DNA from: Streptococcus sp.
Lineage (GTDB): Bacteria; Bacillota; Bacilli; Lactobacillales; Streptococcaceae
Length of the DNA: 64,000 nucleotides
Assembly: GCA_030527925.1 (NCBI GenBank)
Contig: JAUMZW010000005.1
Coordinates: forward strand, 81,969-145,968
Direction of reading: 5' to 3'
Below the pieces are notes generated by a model. That model saw only the letters and a list, made by a program, of their open reading frames with translations, was not told the origin of the DNA and searched no databases. This document shows positions 19,896-28,297 of the stretch, piece after piece; position 1 is the stretch's first letter; every line of letters starts with the position of its first letter. The translations under genes were made by a program, and so were the position numbers.

Positions 19896-20860
19896 CTATT
19901 CTAAAAATCGATTTTCCTCATCTAATACTGACATAACAGATTTACTATGCCCCATCAATCTTTCAAATTCCTTAAAATCATTTTCTTCAATAATCTTCTG
20001 AAAGTTTTCAAACTCTGATCTCATACGGTGTTTTTTAGAGGATTCCTGATAAGATATGCTCTTTTTCTCACGAGTATTCAAATTAAAATGTCAAGGTCAT
20101 TTATTGGACTTGTGATCTCCATCCATCCTTCTTCCCCTTGTATTTTAGAGAAAAAAGAAGAGCTAGAATCTTTTGCTGCAATAAGTACAGCCTTGAACAT
20201 CTTATAGTCTAGAATCAAAACACCTGATGTATCCACATTCTTTTGTAGTGTTGAATAATATGAAATTACATGGGGCAAACCAAATAACCCCACTACAAAA
20301 TGAATATTGTAAATATTCAAATCTTTCAATGCACCACCACTTTTTTTGGCATCAAAAACGGGTAAAATTTCTCCATTTTTAAAAGCGTCATAACGAGAAG
20401 AATATTGGGAAAAATTAAGCTCTACTAGACGAATCTCCCCTAATCTTGATAAGTTTGATTTAATAAGATTATAGTTATTCTGATGGATTGTTGTTATTGC
20501 TTCAAATAAAAAAATATTATTTTCAATGGCTAATTTTTCAAGAACAACAAGCTGATCCAAAGTATCCGTAAATGGTTTTTCACAAATAACATGTTTTTTA
20601 TGTTGTAAAGCTTGTTTTGCATATTCAAAATGTAAATGGTTCGGAAGTGTAATATAGACCGTATCACAGGATTCATCTCTTAAAAGCTTATCAAAATCAT
20701 CATATACACTAGAAATATCAAATGATTTCGCTAAGGATTGAGCAGCAGGCAAACTTTTTTTTGATGACAGTAAAGCTGTAATCTCTATTCCAGAAATTTT
20801 CTTAAGCATTGGTAAAGCCTCTTTTGCAATCATGCCTGTTCCTAAAATTGCTAATTTCAT
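19896..20860 (-). pseudogene. Gfo/Idh/MocA-type oxidoreductase, frameshifted near the C-terminus
   Basis: The main frame (20078-20860) has an N-terminal Rossmann motif ILGTGMIAKEALPML, then TLPNHLHFEYAKQAL and the family CEKPFT motif, and stops at TGA after GWMEITSPINDLDILI. The next frame continues at once with NTREKKSISYQESSKKHRMR and ends at 19896, which is the expected C-terminal helix region of these NAD(P)-dependent sugar dehydrogenases. One extra T in the run at 20080-20082 would join the two. The short downstream piece could start at TTG but has no role alone. Last gene of the DUF2829-SDR-ASCH operon, overlapping the ASCH gene by 4 bases. The substrate is unknown. Confidence 0.8.
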
Positions 20861-21324
20861 CGCATTTCCTCAATACTAAAAACACATTCAAATTCTTCAA
20901 GAACTAATAGACTATCTTCTGTAAATGATAGGCCGGCTTCTTTGTAATAGGGGCTAAAAAAGTCCAAATGGACTTTACGCCAATACTCTAGACTCCTATA
21001 ACCCTCACCTTCTTTGAAAGCATGCTCACTTGAAACTTGTCCAAAAGCAACCAGGTTAACTGCTATCGTTTTTATAATACAAATAGCATTATTTTTACTA
21101 TCTAATACTACATCATACGAGCCAACCATTGGTAGAGGTTCATTTTCTAATTTATATAATTCATATCCTGATGATGTAGCAGTTTTAATATGAAGCGATA
21201 CAAGAGAAGCAAGTAAATCAGGAGCTCCACCAAATTGAAATGAACCAAATTTGTCAGAAATATCTGGATTAATTTTCTTGTATGCCGCCCATAAATCAAT
21301 AGCACTTACTTTATGATTTATCAT
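20857..21324 (-). CDS. ASCH-domain protein
   Basis: A 155-residue protein that looks like a stand-alone ASCH domain: SAIDLWAAYKKINP near the N-terminus, FGGAPDLLASLV, then the PUA-like core with the LDSKNNAICIIKTIAVNLVAFG segment and the conserved EGEGYRSLEYWRKVHLDFF. ASCH domains bind RNA or nucleotides; some act as nucleosidases or amidohydrolases. I chose ATG 21322-21324, which overlaps the SDR stop as TAATG. It is tightly packed between the SDR and oxidoreductase genes. The function in this operon is not known. Confidence 0.75.
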   Translation of the reverse strand: MINHKVSAIDLWAAYKKINPDISDKFGSFQFGGAPDLLASLVSLHIKTATSSGYELYKLENEPLPMVGSYDVVLDSKNNAICIIKTIAVNLVAFGQVSSEHAFKEGEGYRSLEYWRKVHLDFFSPYYKEAGLSFTEDSLLVLEEFECVFSIEEMR

Positions 21325-22022
21325 TATTTTAAACTCCAACCTCCATCAATTTTAACAATCTCACCTTGCATTGAAGCTGCTTTTCCAGATGATAAAAACA
21401 AGGTTAAGTCAGCTATTTCACTAGCTTCTGACCACCTGCCAATAGGTGTCTCATTTGCAACCCAATCAGCCAATCCTCCCGGCTCAAAATCAGCCTTTGT
21501 CATGGCTGTTTTAACTGCACCTGGGGCAATACCAAAGACTTGAATATTATCCTTAGCATAGTCAAGTGCTAATTGTCTTGTAAAGCCAGCAAGAGCATGT
21601 TTACTTGTCGTATAAGCTATACCACCACCACCTGCCATGAATGATGCAATGGAGCACATGGTAATAATTATACCTGATTTTCTCCTGACCATACCTTCTA
21701 AATAAAATTTGGTTAAACGAATTGCTGAGAAAAGATTAATATCAATAAGATTAGCCATCTCATCTAAATCTGTTTCTAATAGTGGTTTATAAGCATCTAA
21801 AATCCCAGCAGTTAGACATAGAATATCGACAGACTTAACTTTCTCAAATACTGAGCTTAAATCATGACGAAGATCACAAGAAATAAACTGAAAATGACCA
21901 CTTAATTTAGGTTTTATCCCTATATCAACACCATAAACATGATAACCTTGTTCTAAAAACAACTGTGCTTGAGCTAAACCAATTCCGCTTGAAGCACCTG
22001 TTATCAAAACTGTTTTAGTCAT
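21324..22022 (-). CDS. short-chain dehydrogenase/reductase (FabG-like)
   Basis: A 232-residue classical SDR. The cofactor motif TGASSGIG is at residues 8-15, the catalytic Ser lies in MCSIASF and the YxxxK pair in AYTTSKHAL near residues 136-140. C-terminal GEIVKIDGGWSLK is typical of FabG-type enzymes. The Asp at the end of beta-2 (VYGVDIG) favours NAD(H). It overlaps both neighbours by a few bases, so it belongs to one translational unit with DUF2829 and ASCH. The substrate is unknown. Confidence 0.88.
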   Translation of the reverse strand: MTKTVLITGASSGIGLAQAQLFLEQGYHVYGVDIGIKPKLSGHFQFISCDLRHDLSSVFEKVKSVDILCLTAGILDAYKPLLETDLDEMANLIDINLFSAIRLTKFYLEGMVRRKSGIIITMCSIASFMAGGGGIAYTTSKHALAGFTRQLALDYAKDNIQVFGIAPGAVKTAMTKADFEPGGLADWVANETPIGRWSEASEIADLTLFLSSGKAASMQGEIVKIDGGWSLK

Positions 22023-22251
22023 TTACTTCAACCCAATCAGTAGCCAAGATATCACAAGGAGTAGGACTCCACATCGAAAAACCTTCTCCTTCACCAGAAA
22101 CATTTATTAAAAAATATGGAGTTGCAGCTAACATTTGACCATCAACAGTAATCTCATCAAAAAGCTGAACATAATTTTCAGCACCACTCCATCCCGTACG
22201 AACATACTTTCCTTTTAATTTCAATCCTGGTAAAATCTCTTCAAATGTCAT
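22015..22251 (-). CDS. DUF2829 protein (Tad2-like fold)
   Basis: A 78-residue protein from ATG 22249-22251, which follows a purine-rich RBS; the frame upstream has no other signal. It matches DUF2829: TFEEILPGLKLKGKYVRTGW, the WSG turn, the central beta strands, and WSPTPCDILATDWVEV at the end. Phage proteins of this fold (Tad2) bind cyclic ADP-ribose-type signals and block Thoeris defence. Chromosomal copies are common in Firmicutes and mostly unstudied. Here it opens an SDR-ASCH-oxidoreductase operon, overlapping the SDR gene by 8 bases. Confidence 0.75.
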   Translation of the reverse strand: MTFEEILPGLKLKGKYVRTGWSGAENYVQLFDEITVDGQMLAATPYFLINVSGEGEGFSMWSPTPCDILATDWVEVND

Positions 22252-22369
22252 AACTCTTTCTCTCTTTCTTGTAAATAGACTTATAAAATTCTGAAATATA
22301 AGCAATTAATTTTTTAAAAAAATCTTCAATTTCAAAAAATAGACTATAATACCATATTATAACTTAATT

Positions 22370-23305
22370 TCAAATTAATAGTTGAAAAAATTTTTTTATT
22401 CCACTCGATATTAATATTTCTCTATTCTTAGAAATTAAAATTCCTTCAATATCTGAGTTTTTTTCAATTACTGTCATTACATCAACATTAGGTAAACCAA
22501 ATAACCTTGTTGTCCAGACTTCTCCCATTACTGATAAATCTGAAATAATTGTTAAGCTTAACATTTCTGTTTCTATAGGATAACCTGTCTCTTTATTAAA
22601 AATGTGATGATATCTTTTATTATTTTTTTCTAGATACCGTTCATAAATTCCAGATGTTACTAATGATTTTTCTTTTAAATTCAATATTCCTATATTTCCT
22701 CCCCTTATACTATAAGGATTCTGAATACCAATTCGCCACAAACTATCTCTTTATTGTGTATTTTTTCCACAGAATAGAACATTTCCCCCAAGATTTATTA
22801 AAGCAAAATCAACACACTCATTTCTTAAAAAATTTATTATTTTATCTGCAATATATCCTTTAGCTAGAGCACCTAAATCAATTTTCATTCCTTTTTTTGC
22901 TAAATAGATACTTTTTCTGTCTTTATCTATAATAATATCTTCTGGATTAGACACAGATAATGATTCTTTAATTGTTAAATCATCTGGAATATGAGCATCT
23001 TTAAAACCAATGCGCCAACTTTGAATAAACGGACCTAATGCTATATTTAAATTACTTGGTTGTTCTATACTATGTAATTTTCCTAAAGTAATTAAATCAA
23101 ATAATTCTTCATGAACATTTAATGGTTTTTCACCTGCAAGTTGATTAATTATACTTAACTCGGAATTATTATCATTTGCACTAAATCTGTTATTATATAA
23201 AAATAAGCGTATGAAAACTTCTTGCATTAGCTCCTCAGCATTATGAGATTGAATAATAACGTCAATAGTTGTTCCCATCATTTTAATACTTTTTCTTAAG
23301 TACAA
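22370..23305 (-). pseudogene. apbE: ApbE-type flavin transferase, interrupted by an in-frame TAA
   Basis: The upstream part (TTG start 23303-23305 behind AAGGAGG) reads SIKMMGTTIDVII, IDLGALAKGYIADKII and ALINLGGNVLFCGKNTQ, then hits TAA at 22751-22753. The same frame goes on at once with RDSLWRIGIQNPYSIRGG and the GIYERYLEKNNKRYHHIFN block to 22370. Together this is a full-length ApbE of about 310 residues with the flavin- and metal-binding motifs, broken by one stop codon. ApbE enzymes attach FMN covalently to Thr in FMN-bind domains, and the large flavoprotein upstream carries such a domain. It lies after a terminator, so it may be transcribed apart from that operon. No signal peptide or lipobox is visible, which fits a cytoplasmic target. 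Confidence 0.88.
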
Positions 23306-23425
23306 TTCCTTGCCTCCTTCTTTAACAATAAATAACTAAATATTCTGATTAAATCAATTCTTACTCATATACTAACTTAAAATATTTTTATTAATCTACA
23401 ATTTTACATGAATATAACAAGTGGC

Positions 23426-23459
23426 AAAAAGCAAGATAAAACTCATTATCTTGCTTTTT
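23426..23459 (-). terminator. terminator after the permease gene of the flavin reductase operon
   Basis: AAAAAGCAAGATAA and its perfect complement around a 6-base loop. It separates the reductase-permease operon from apbE. Confidence 0.88.
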
Positions 23460-23490
23460 ATATTCATCTAAAATTTTAATTTAAATCATA

Positions 23491-24825
23491 CTATATAAAG
23501 AAAAATTGAGCAACTATAACTACAACAATAAGAGATAAGATGAAACCAACGTTGCTTACAATGAATGCTTCCTTAAAACCATGTTTAAAATCTAATCCAC
23601 TAACACTATTGAAAGTAATAACAGCACCTGATTGTGGGACTACTGTTAAAGCTCCACCACCTATAACAACAACTCTATGGATCACATCTGCAGGTATACC
23701 CATTGCCAAATAAGGGCCAACAAAATGAGTAACTACAGTTCCGATAGCACCAGATGCAGCCATTACAGCTGACAAAATCGCTGTTGTAATAGCTAAACTA
23801 ATTAACGGTGGTCCAGGAATTTTTAATAAAGCTTTTTGAACACTACTAAATGTAGGAGCACTGGCCAAAACAGAACCGAATGCAACAGCACTAGCAGCAC
23901 CAAATGCTGAAGAAACAGCACCCATCGTACCATTATTTATGACCTGCTTTTGATTATCAATAAAATTCCTAAATAGTAGTGAACATAAAAATATTGAAGT
24001 AGCTAACGCAATAAGAATAATATTATTAATCTTTGGTAACCCCATTATCAATAAGATTAACACAACTAGCGGAGTAATACTTGTTAAAAATGAAGGTATA
24101 TTTTTTGAAGAAGTCTTTTCATTTTGCTTTTCTTCTATAATAGTTTTTCCTTCTAAATAACTATAAAAATGCTCTCCATTTGAAATACTTTTATTTAGTG
24201 CATATTTCATATACCATAATCCAAATACTAAAATTACTATTGTTCCAACAATTCCTAAAATTGGAGCTGCCATCAAAGTTGTACCTAAAACACTTGTAGG
24301 TATGGCATTTTGAATTGATGGTGAACCTGGAATCATTGACATTGTAAAAGTTCCTGCCCCCAAATAAAGAGGTATTGAAACTAAAGACCAATTGATATCT
24401 AATCTCTTAAATATTGGTCTAGCTAATGGAATTAATGTAAAAAATACAACAAAGATACTAATACCACCAAATGTTAGAAGTGCACCAATCAATGTCAGAG
24501 CAACCAACACTCTATATGGACTTTCCACCCCTATTTTTTTTAATAACGTTTCTGAAATTGAAATTGTTGCACCACTCTTATCCATAAATTGACCTAAAAT
24601 CGAACCCATTAGAAATATTGCAAAATTTTTAATCAAAAATCCTGCTAAACCCGACATATATGAGTGTTCTTGACCAATTAATGAATCAAATAAGGCCATA
24701 TGGTTGCTAATAATAATAATAAGTGCGGACAATGGAGCAGCAATCACCATATTTAATCCCTTAAAAGATAAAGTTATAATTATAATTATTGCTAAGGCCA
24801 ATCCTATAGTTCCAATAATTGCCAT
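23491..24825 (-). CDS. GntP-like organic-acid permease
   Basis: A 444-residue, very hydrophobic protein with about 12 membrane helices. It resembles the GntP/ion-transporter superfamily: FAIFLMGSILGQFMDKSGA in the first half, TMSMIPGSPSIQNAIPT mid-protein and the repeat-like GAIGTVVTHFVGPYLAMGIP and VVPQSGAVITFNS in the second half. The gene starts 6 bases after the reductase stop, so it is co-transcribed. The Lactobacillus hcr operon also has a transporter gene after the reductase. It probably imports the carboxylic acid that the reductase uses; which acid is unknown. Confidence 0.75.
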   Translation of the reverse strand: MAIIGTIGLALAIIIIITLSFKGLNMVIAAPLSALIIIISNHMALFDSLIGQEHSYMSGLAGFLIKNFAIFLMGSILGQFMDKSGATISISETLLKKIGVESPYRVLVALTLIGALLTFGGISIFVVFFTLIPLARPIFKRLDINWSLVSIPLYLGAGTFTMSMIPGSPSIQNAIPTSVLGTTLMAAPILGIVGTIVILVFGLWYMKYALNKSISNGEHFYSYLEGKTIIEEKQNEKTSSKNIPSFLTSITPLVVLILLIMGLPKINNIILIALATSIFLCSLLFRNFIDNQKQVINNGTMGAVSSAFGAASAVAFGSVLASAPTFSSVQKALLKIPGPPLISLAITTAILSAVMAASGAIGTVVTHFVGPYLAMGIPADVIHRVVVIGGGALTVVPQSGAVITFNSVSGLDFKHGFKEAFIVSNVGFILSLIVVVIVAQFFFI

Positions 24826-24831
24826 TCTAAT

Positions 24832-27261
24832 CTATCCCCTTTCACTAGATGCAATTTCTCCAGCTAGACGTCCGAAGGTAAAAATATCTGCTAAAGCATT
24901 TCCACCAAGTCTATTTCCTGCATGAATACCGCCAGCAACTTCTCCAGCGGCAAATAAACCATCAATAATTGAATTATCCGGTCTTAGAACATGAGTTTCC
25001 TCATCTATTTTTAAACCACCCATAGTATGATGTGTTGCTGGACTTCTGGGTGTAGCATAAAATGGCGGAATCTCTACTTTATAATTGAATGATGTCTTGT
25101 GACATTCCGGATCCACTCCTGTATCAACATAACTATTATATTTTTCAATTGTATCTTTAAAAATTTCTGGATCAATATTAATTTGTTTAGCTAACTCCTC
25201 TAAAGTATCTGCTTTATAACATGCCTTATTCTTAATATCATTTTCTAGCTGCTCATCTGTTGAACAAAAACGTGTTTTTGCAATTTGTGAATCTGAAATA
25301 TTATAAATTACTCCGCCTTGTTCAAATAGAGATCGTGCTAACACATCCCTTGATGCATATTCATTAACAAATCTCTTTCCTTGTTTATTAACAAAGACAA
25401 AATCAGATGGTGGACAATCAATACCGCTAAATATTTTCCCAGTAATTGGATCAGCACTAGGCATCAATTGTACAAATCCCATATCAACTAAATCTGCACC
25501 TACTGCTTTACCCATTTTTATTCCATCACCAGTCAAGGCTGGTGAATTTGTTGTTGGAATAAATTCTGGTAAATCACCCCAATAATTATCATACTCCTTA
25601 ACCATTTCGTAATTAGCAGCAAAACCTCCAGTTGCCATAATGACACCTTTAGTGGCATATATAGTTAAATCCTGTTCACCCTTAGTAGCTTTTAAACCAA
25701 TAACTCGTCCATCTTCTACTAATAATTCTTTTGCTTCACACTCAGTTATAATTTCTCCACCATGTGACTCAACATATTTTAATAATGGTTTGATATATCC
25801 ATAACCCTCAGATTCTTTTGGCTCCCTAGCTCTTCTCCAACCTGCACCAACTGGTTCCGTAACGTTTTCTTCATCAAAATCAACACCTTTTTCACGAAGC
25901 CATTCAATAGTTTCTAATGCATTTTGACCTAAATAATTCACTAAATTAAAATTACCATATGTAACTTTACCATTTAAATCATTTCGTTTACCACCAAAAT
26001 AAGTTTGCATTATATGAAGATTTGGTGAATCAAATAGATAATCTTCTCCTCTATCATTAATATTTTCAAAATACGCTTTAATTTCAATCTTTAAAGATTG
26101 AAATACACCTAAATATTCTTCAGGGATTTCACGTTCATCCGTATGATATATTTTTTCAAGTGTCGGCACCTCACCAGCAAATTTTCTAAAATGGTGTTGC
26201 CATTTAGGATCTGCTGCATTAATTTGTCCACCTGTTCTTGTTGTATTTCCTCCTATAACAGGGAATTTTTCTAAAACAATAACTTTAACCCCTTTATCCA
26301 ATGCTGATACTGCTGCAGAAAGTCCAGCACCTCCCGTACCAACAACAACTATATCGGTACTTTTTTCTACATGTTTTTCACCTACAAATTTAGGTTTATA
26401 TTTTGGCTTTCGTTTTAATATTTCTGGATCTGAGCCCGCTTCAATTATTGCCTCACTAACACCATCAATAATGCCTTGACTAGTAACTGATGCTCCCGAA
26501 ACTGCATCAACATTTAATGTCTGACCCTTTACAATTGAATCAGGTATCTTGCTAAATACAACTGTTGCTATACCTTCAGTCTCTCCTGATGTATCAATAT
26601 CAATATTCTCAATTTTATCATCAGATAAAGTAACCTTCATAGGCAGTAATCCATTATGCCCTACAGCAGATACTTCATAAATCCCGGGTTTAAATTTTAC
26701 AGGTTCCGGCTCACTAAGTTGACTAACAATATTTGTAAATCGTAAAAATTTCCTAAAACAAATACTTAAAAAGGCATCAGTTTTACGATCTTTCAAATTA
26801 TCATACTCATCAAATGCTTGCTGAATATGTCCAAGTAAAAATTCATTTCCAGGCATTACAATACAATTCACACCAGGTGAATCTAGAATTTGTTTTAAAT
26901 GTAATTGTGCTCTAGAAGAACCCTGTACACCAGATGAACCACCGACAATCATTACAGGTTTACCTTCTAGGGGATGAATTTTATACGAAAACCACTCTAT
27001 GACACTTTTTAAAATAGCTGTAACAGAATGATTATGCTCAGGACAACTAAATATTACTCCATCTGCTTCTATAATTTTATTTGCTAAAGTTTGAATAGAC
27101 ACACATTCAGTTTGATCATCAGATTCATTAAAAAGAGGTATATCATCAATATCACAAACTTCAATTTCAGCTTCTTGTGCAAATTTTTTTGACATGTAAT
27201 TTAATAATCTTCTATTGTAAGAATTTTTATCATTTGTACCAACAATACCTATAAATTTCAT
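24832..27261 (-). CDS. multi-flavin ene-reductase, HcrB-like (fumarate reductase family)
   Basis: An 809-residue cytoplasmic protein with three flavin domains. Residues 1-185 form an NADPH-dependent FMN-reductase-like flavodoxin domain. Residues 195-275 are an FMN-bind domain with the attachment motif DAVSGASVTS, where Thr260 is the likely covalent FMN site. Residues 303-809 are a FAD_binding_2/flavocytochrome c domain with VVVGTGGAGLSAA, GKRFVNEYASRD, HHTMGG and GGNRLGGNAL, which hold the fumarate-reductase-type active-site Arg and His. The ATG 27259-27261 has a perfect RBS inside the preceding gene; the longer frame is spurious. Size and domain order match Lactobacillus hydroxycinnamate reductase HcrB. 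Substrate not determined: fumarate, acrylate, urocanate or cinnamates are options. Confidence 0.87.
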   Translation of the reverse strand: MKFIGIVGTNDKNSYNRRLLNYMSKKFAQEAEIEVCDIDDIPLFNESDDQTECVSIQTLANKIIEADGVIFSCPEHNHSVTAILKSVIEWFSYKIHPLEGKPVMIVGGSSGVQGSSRAQLHLKQILDSPGVNCIVMPGNEFLLGHIQQAFDEYDNLKDRKTDAFLSICFRKFLRFTNIVSQLSEPEPVKFKPGIYEVSAVGHNGLLPMKVTLSDDKIENIDIDTSGETEGIATVVFSKIPDSIVKGQTLNVDAVSGASVTSQGIIDGVSEAIIEAGSDPEILKRKPKYKPKFVGEKHVEKSTDIVVVGTGGAGLSAAVSALDKGVKVIVLEKFPVIGGNTTRTGGQINAADPKWQHHFRKFAGEVPTLEKIYHTDEREIPEEYLGVFQSLKIEIKAYFENINDRGEDYLFDSPNLHIMQTYFGGKRNDLNGKVTYGNFNLVNYLGQNALETIEWLREKGVDFDEENVTEPVGAGWRRAREPKESEGYGYIKPLLKYVESHGGEIITECEAKELLVEDGRVIGLKATKGEQDLTIYATKGVIMATGGFAANYEMVKEYDNYWGDLPEFIPTTNSPALTGDGIKMGKAVGADLVDMGFVQLMPSADPITGKIFSGIDCPPSDFVFVNKQGKRFVNEYASRDVLARSLFEQGGVIYNISDSQIAKTRFCSTDEQLENDIKNKACYKADTLEELAKQINIDPEIFKDTIEKYNSYVDTGVDPECHKTSFNYKVEIPPFYATPRSPATHHTMGGLKIDEETHVLRPDNSIIDGLFAAGEVAGGIHAGNRLGGNALADIFTFGRLAGEIASSERG

Positions 27262-27262
27262 C

Positions 27263-27868
27263 TTATTCTCCTTCAATATATTTTTCCATAAGAGATTCAA
27301 ATGAATCATCACTCATACTATCCATAATTTTAGACATTTTTGTGAATTTAACAAATTCGTTAAAACAATAGTCAAGTTCTTCTACTGATTGAGTATCAAT
27401 CAGATTACCTTCTTCATCAAAAGCTGTAAGCACTTTACCTAATAAATATTCATTTCCAGGCATTACTCTAGCTTCAATATTAGGAGCATCTAAAATTTGT
27501 CTCAAGTGGGCTTGTGCTCTTGATGAACCTAATGACCCGTATGATGCACCAGTAATCATTACTGGCTTCTTTATTAAAGGCATTGAAACATATGATAACC
27601 ATTCCAAAACATTTTTTAATGCTGCTGGTATCGAATGGTCATATTCTGGTGTACTAATTATTACACCATCTGCTTTTTTTATTTTTTGTATCAATTCCTC
27701 AACTTCAACTGGAGCAATTCGTTCTTCTGGTTGATCAAAAATTGGAATTTTTACAATTTCTGCTATCTCAATGTTAGCACTTGCTTTAAAATGTACTTTC
27801 ATGAATTGTAACAGCTTACGATTATACGATAAATCTGCATTTGTCCCTACTATGGCTAAGTAATCCAT
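27263..27868 (-). CDS. NAD(P)H-dependent FMN reductase-like protein, HcrA-like
   Basis: A 201-residue flavodoxin-fold protein with the family motifs DGVIISTPEYDHSIPAALKN (residues about 69-88) and ASYGSLGSSRAQAHLRQIL. It is clearly related to the first 185 residues of the next protein, so the two arose by duplication. Stop and next start are one base apart. A small HcrA-like partner is required with HcrB in Lactobacillus plantarum hydroxycinnamate reduction; the same pairing here is an inference. The start ATG 27866-27868 lies behind GGAGG; a TTG one codon earlier is possible. Confidence 0.83.
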   Translation of the reverse strand: MDYLAIVGTNADLSYNRKLLQFMKVHFKASANIEIAEIVKIPIFDQPEERIAPVEVEELIQKIKKADGVIISTPEYDHSIPAALKNVLEWLSYVSMPLIKKPVMITGASYGSLGSSRAQAHLRQILDAPNIEARVMPGNEYLLGKVLTAFDEEGNLIDTQSVEELDYCFNEFVKFTKMSKIMDSMSDDSFESLMEKYIEGE

Positions 27869-27902
27869 CAAAAAAACCTCCTGTTATATAACTAATTATT
27901 AC

Positions 27903-27944
27903 ATTATACTTTTAACATATTGAAAATTGAATGTCAAATTCAAT
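27903..27944 (-). promoter_or_regulatory. promoter and operator-like palindrome of the flavin reductase operon
   Basis: A minus-strand TATAAT (27903-27908) faces the operon. Upstream lies ATTGAA-N7-TTCAAT (27926-27944), a perfect 19-bp dyad. TTGACA sits inside the dyad, 23 bases from the -10 box, too far for a plain promoter, so an activator is plausible. No regulator gene is adjacent. Confidence 0.5.
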
Positions 27945-28268
27945 TTATTTAAAATTTATAATATAAGCAAATAGCAGAGTATTCAAGATTTTTTAAAAAC
28001 AAAAAAATAATGTTATAATCCTTTTTTATGGTAAATATTTAGTTAAAAGATAGACTAAAATATTTTGTGGATAGTGTAAAATATCTTGTGTCAACACAAA
28101 AATAAACAAATCGTGTATAGTAGAGTTACCAAACATCGATAGAAAGATTTATTCCCATGACTCAGTTTACCATAGAATAACTGACAAAACCTTTTTTAGA
28201 ATATAACACACTTGTTCTTAATATACAGATAGTTTATTTATCACATCTTATCTTAAATACAAGCTTAT
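27945..28268. other. intergenic stretch without a gene
   Basis: About 320 AT-rich bases between the flavin reductase operon and the metG terminator. I find no convincing ORF. It holds a 14-base palindrome TTGTGTCAACACAA (28086-28099), two near-repeats of AAAATATYTTGTG around 28050-28090 and a stray TATAAT near 28013. A short plus-strand stretch near 28157 faintly resembles a transposase N-terminus but is too short to call. Confidence 0.5.
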
Positions 28269-28297
28269 AAAAAGGATTGGTATTACCAATCCTTTTT
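28269..28297 (-). terminator. terminator of metG
   Basis: AAAAAGGATTGGTA and its complement form an almost loopless perfect dyad at the metG stop codon. Confidence 0.88.

Noticed and set aside
19896..20081. 61-codon ORF as an independent small protein
   Set aside because: Its sequence is the missing C-terminus of the Gfo/Idh protein in a shifted frame, so I merged it into the pseudogene.
22349..22365. TATAATA-N3-TATTATA dyad upstream of the DUF2829 gene
   Set aside because: It is wholly A/T and such dyads are frequent by chance in this DNA; not enough to call an operator.
28086..28099. TTGTGTCAACACAA as a Rex (redox repressor) site
   Set aside because: Rex sites have an 18-bp TTGTGA-N6-TCACAA layout; this one is 14 bp with a 2-base centre, so I list it only as an unnamed palindrome.
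28157..28260. Plus-strand stretch beginning MTQFTIE that resembles an IS256-type transposase start
   Set aside because: A stop follows after seven codons and similarity fades quickly; too short to call a remnant.
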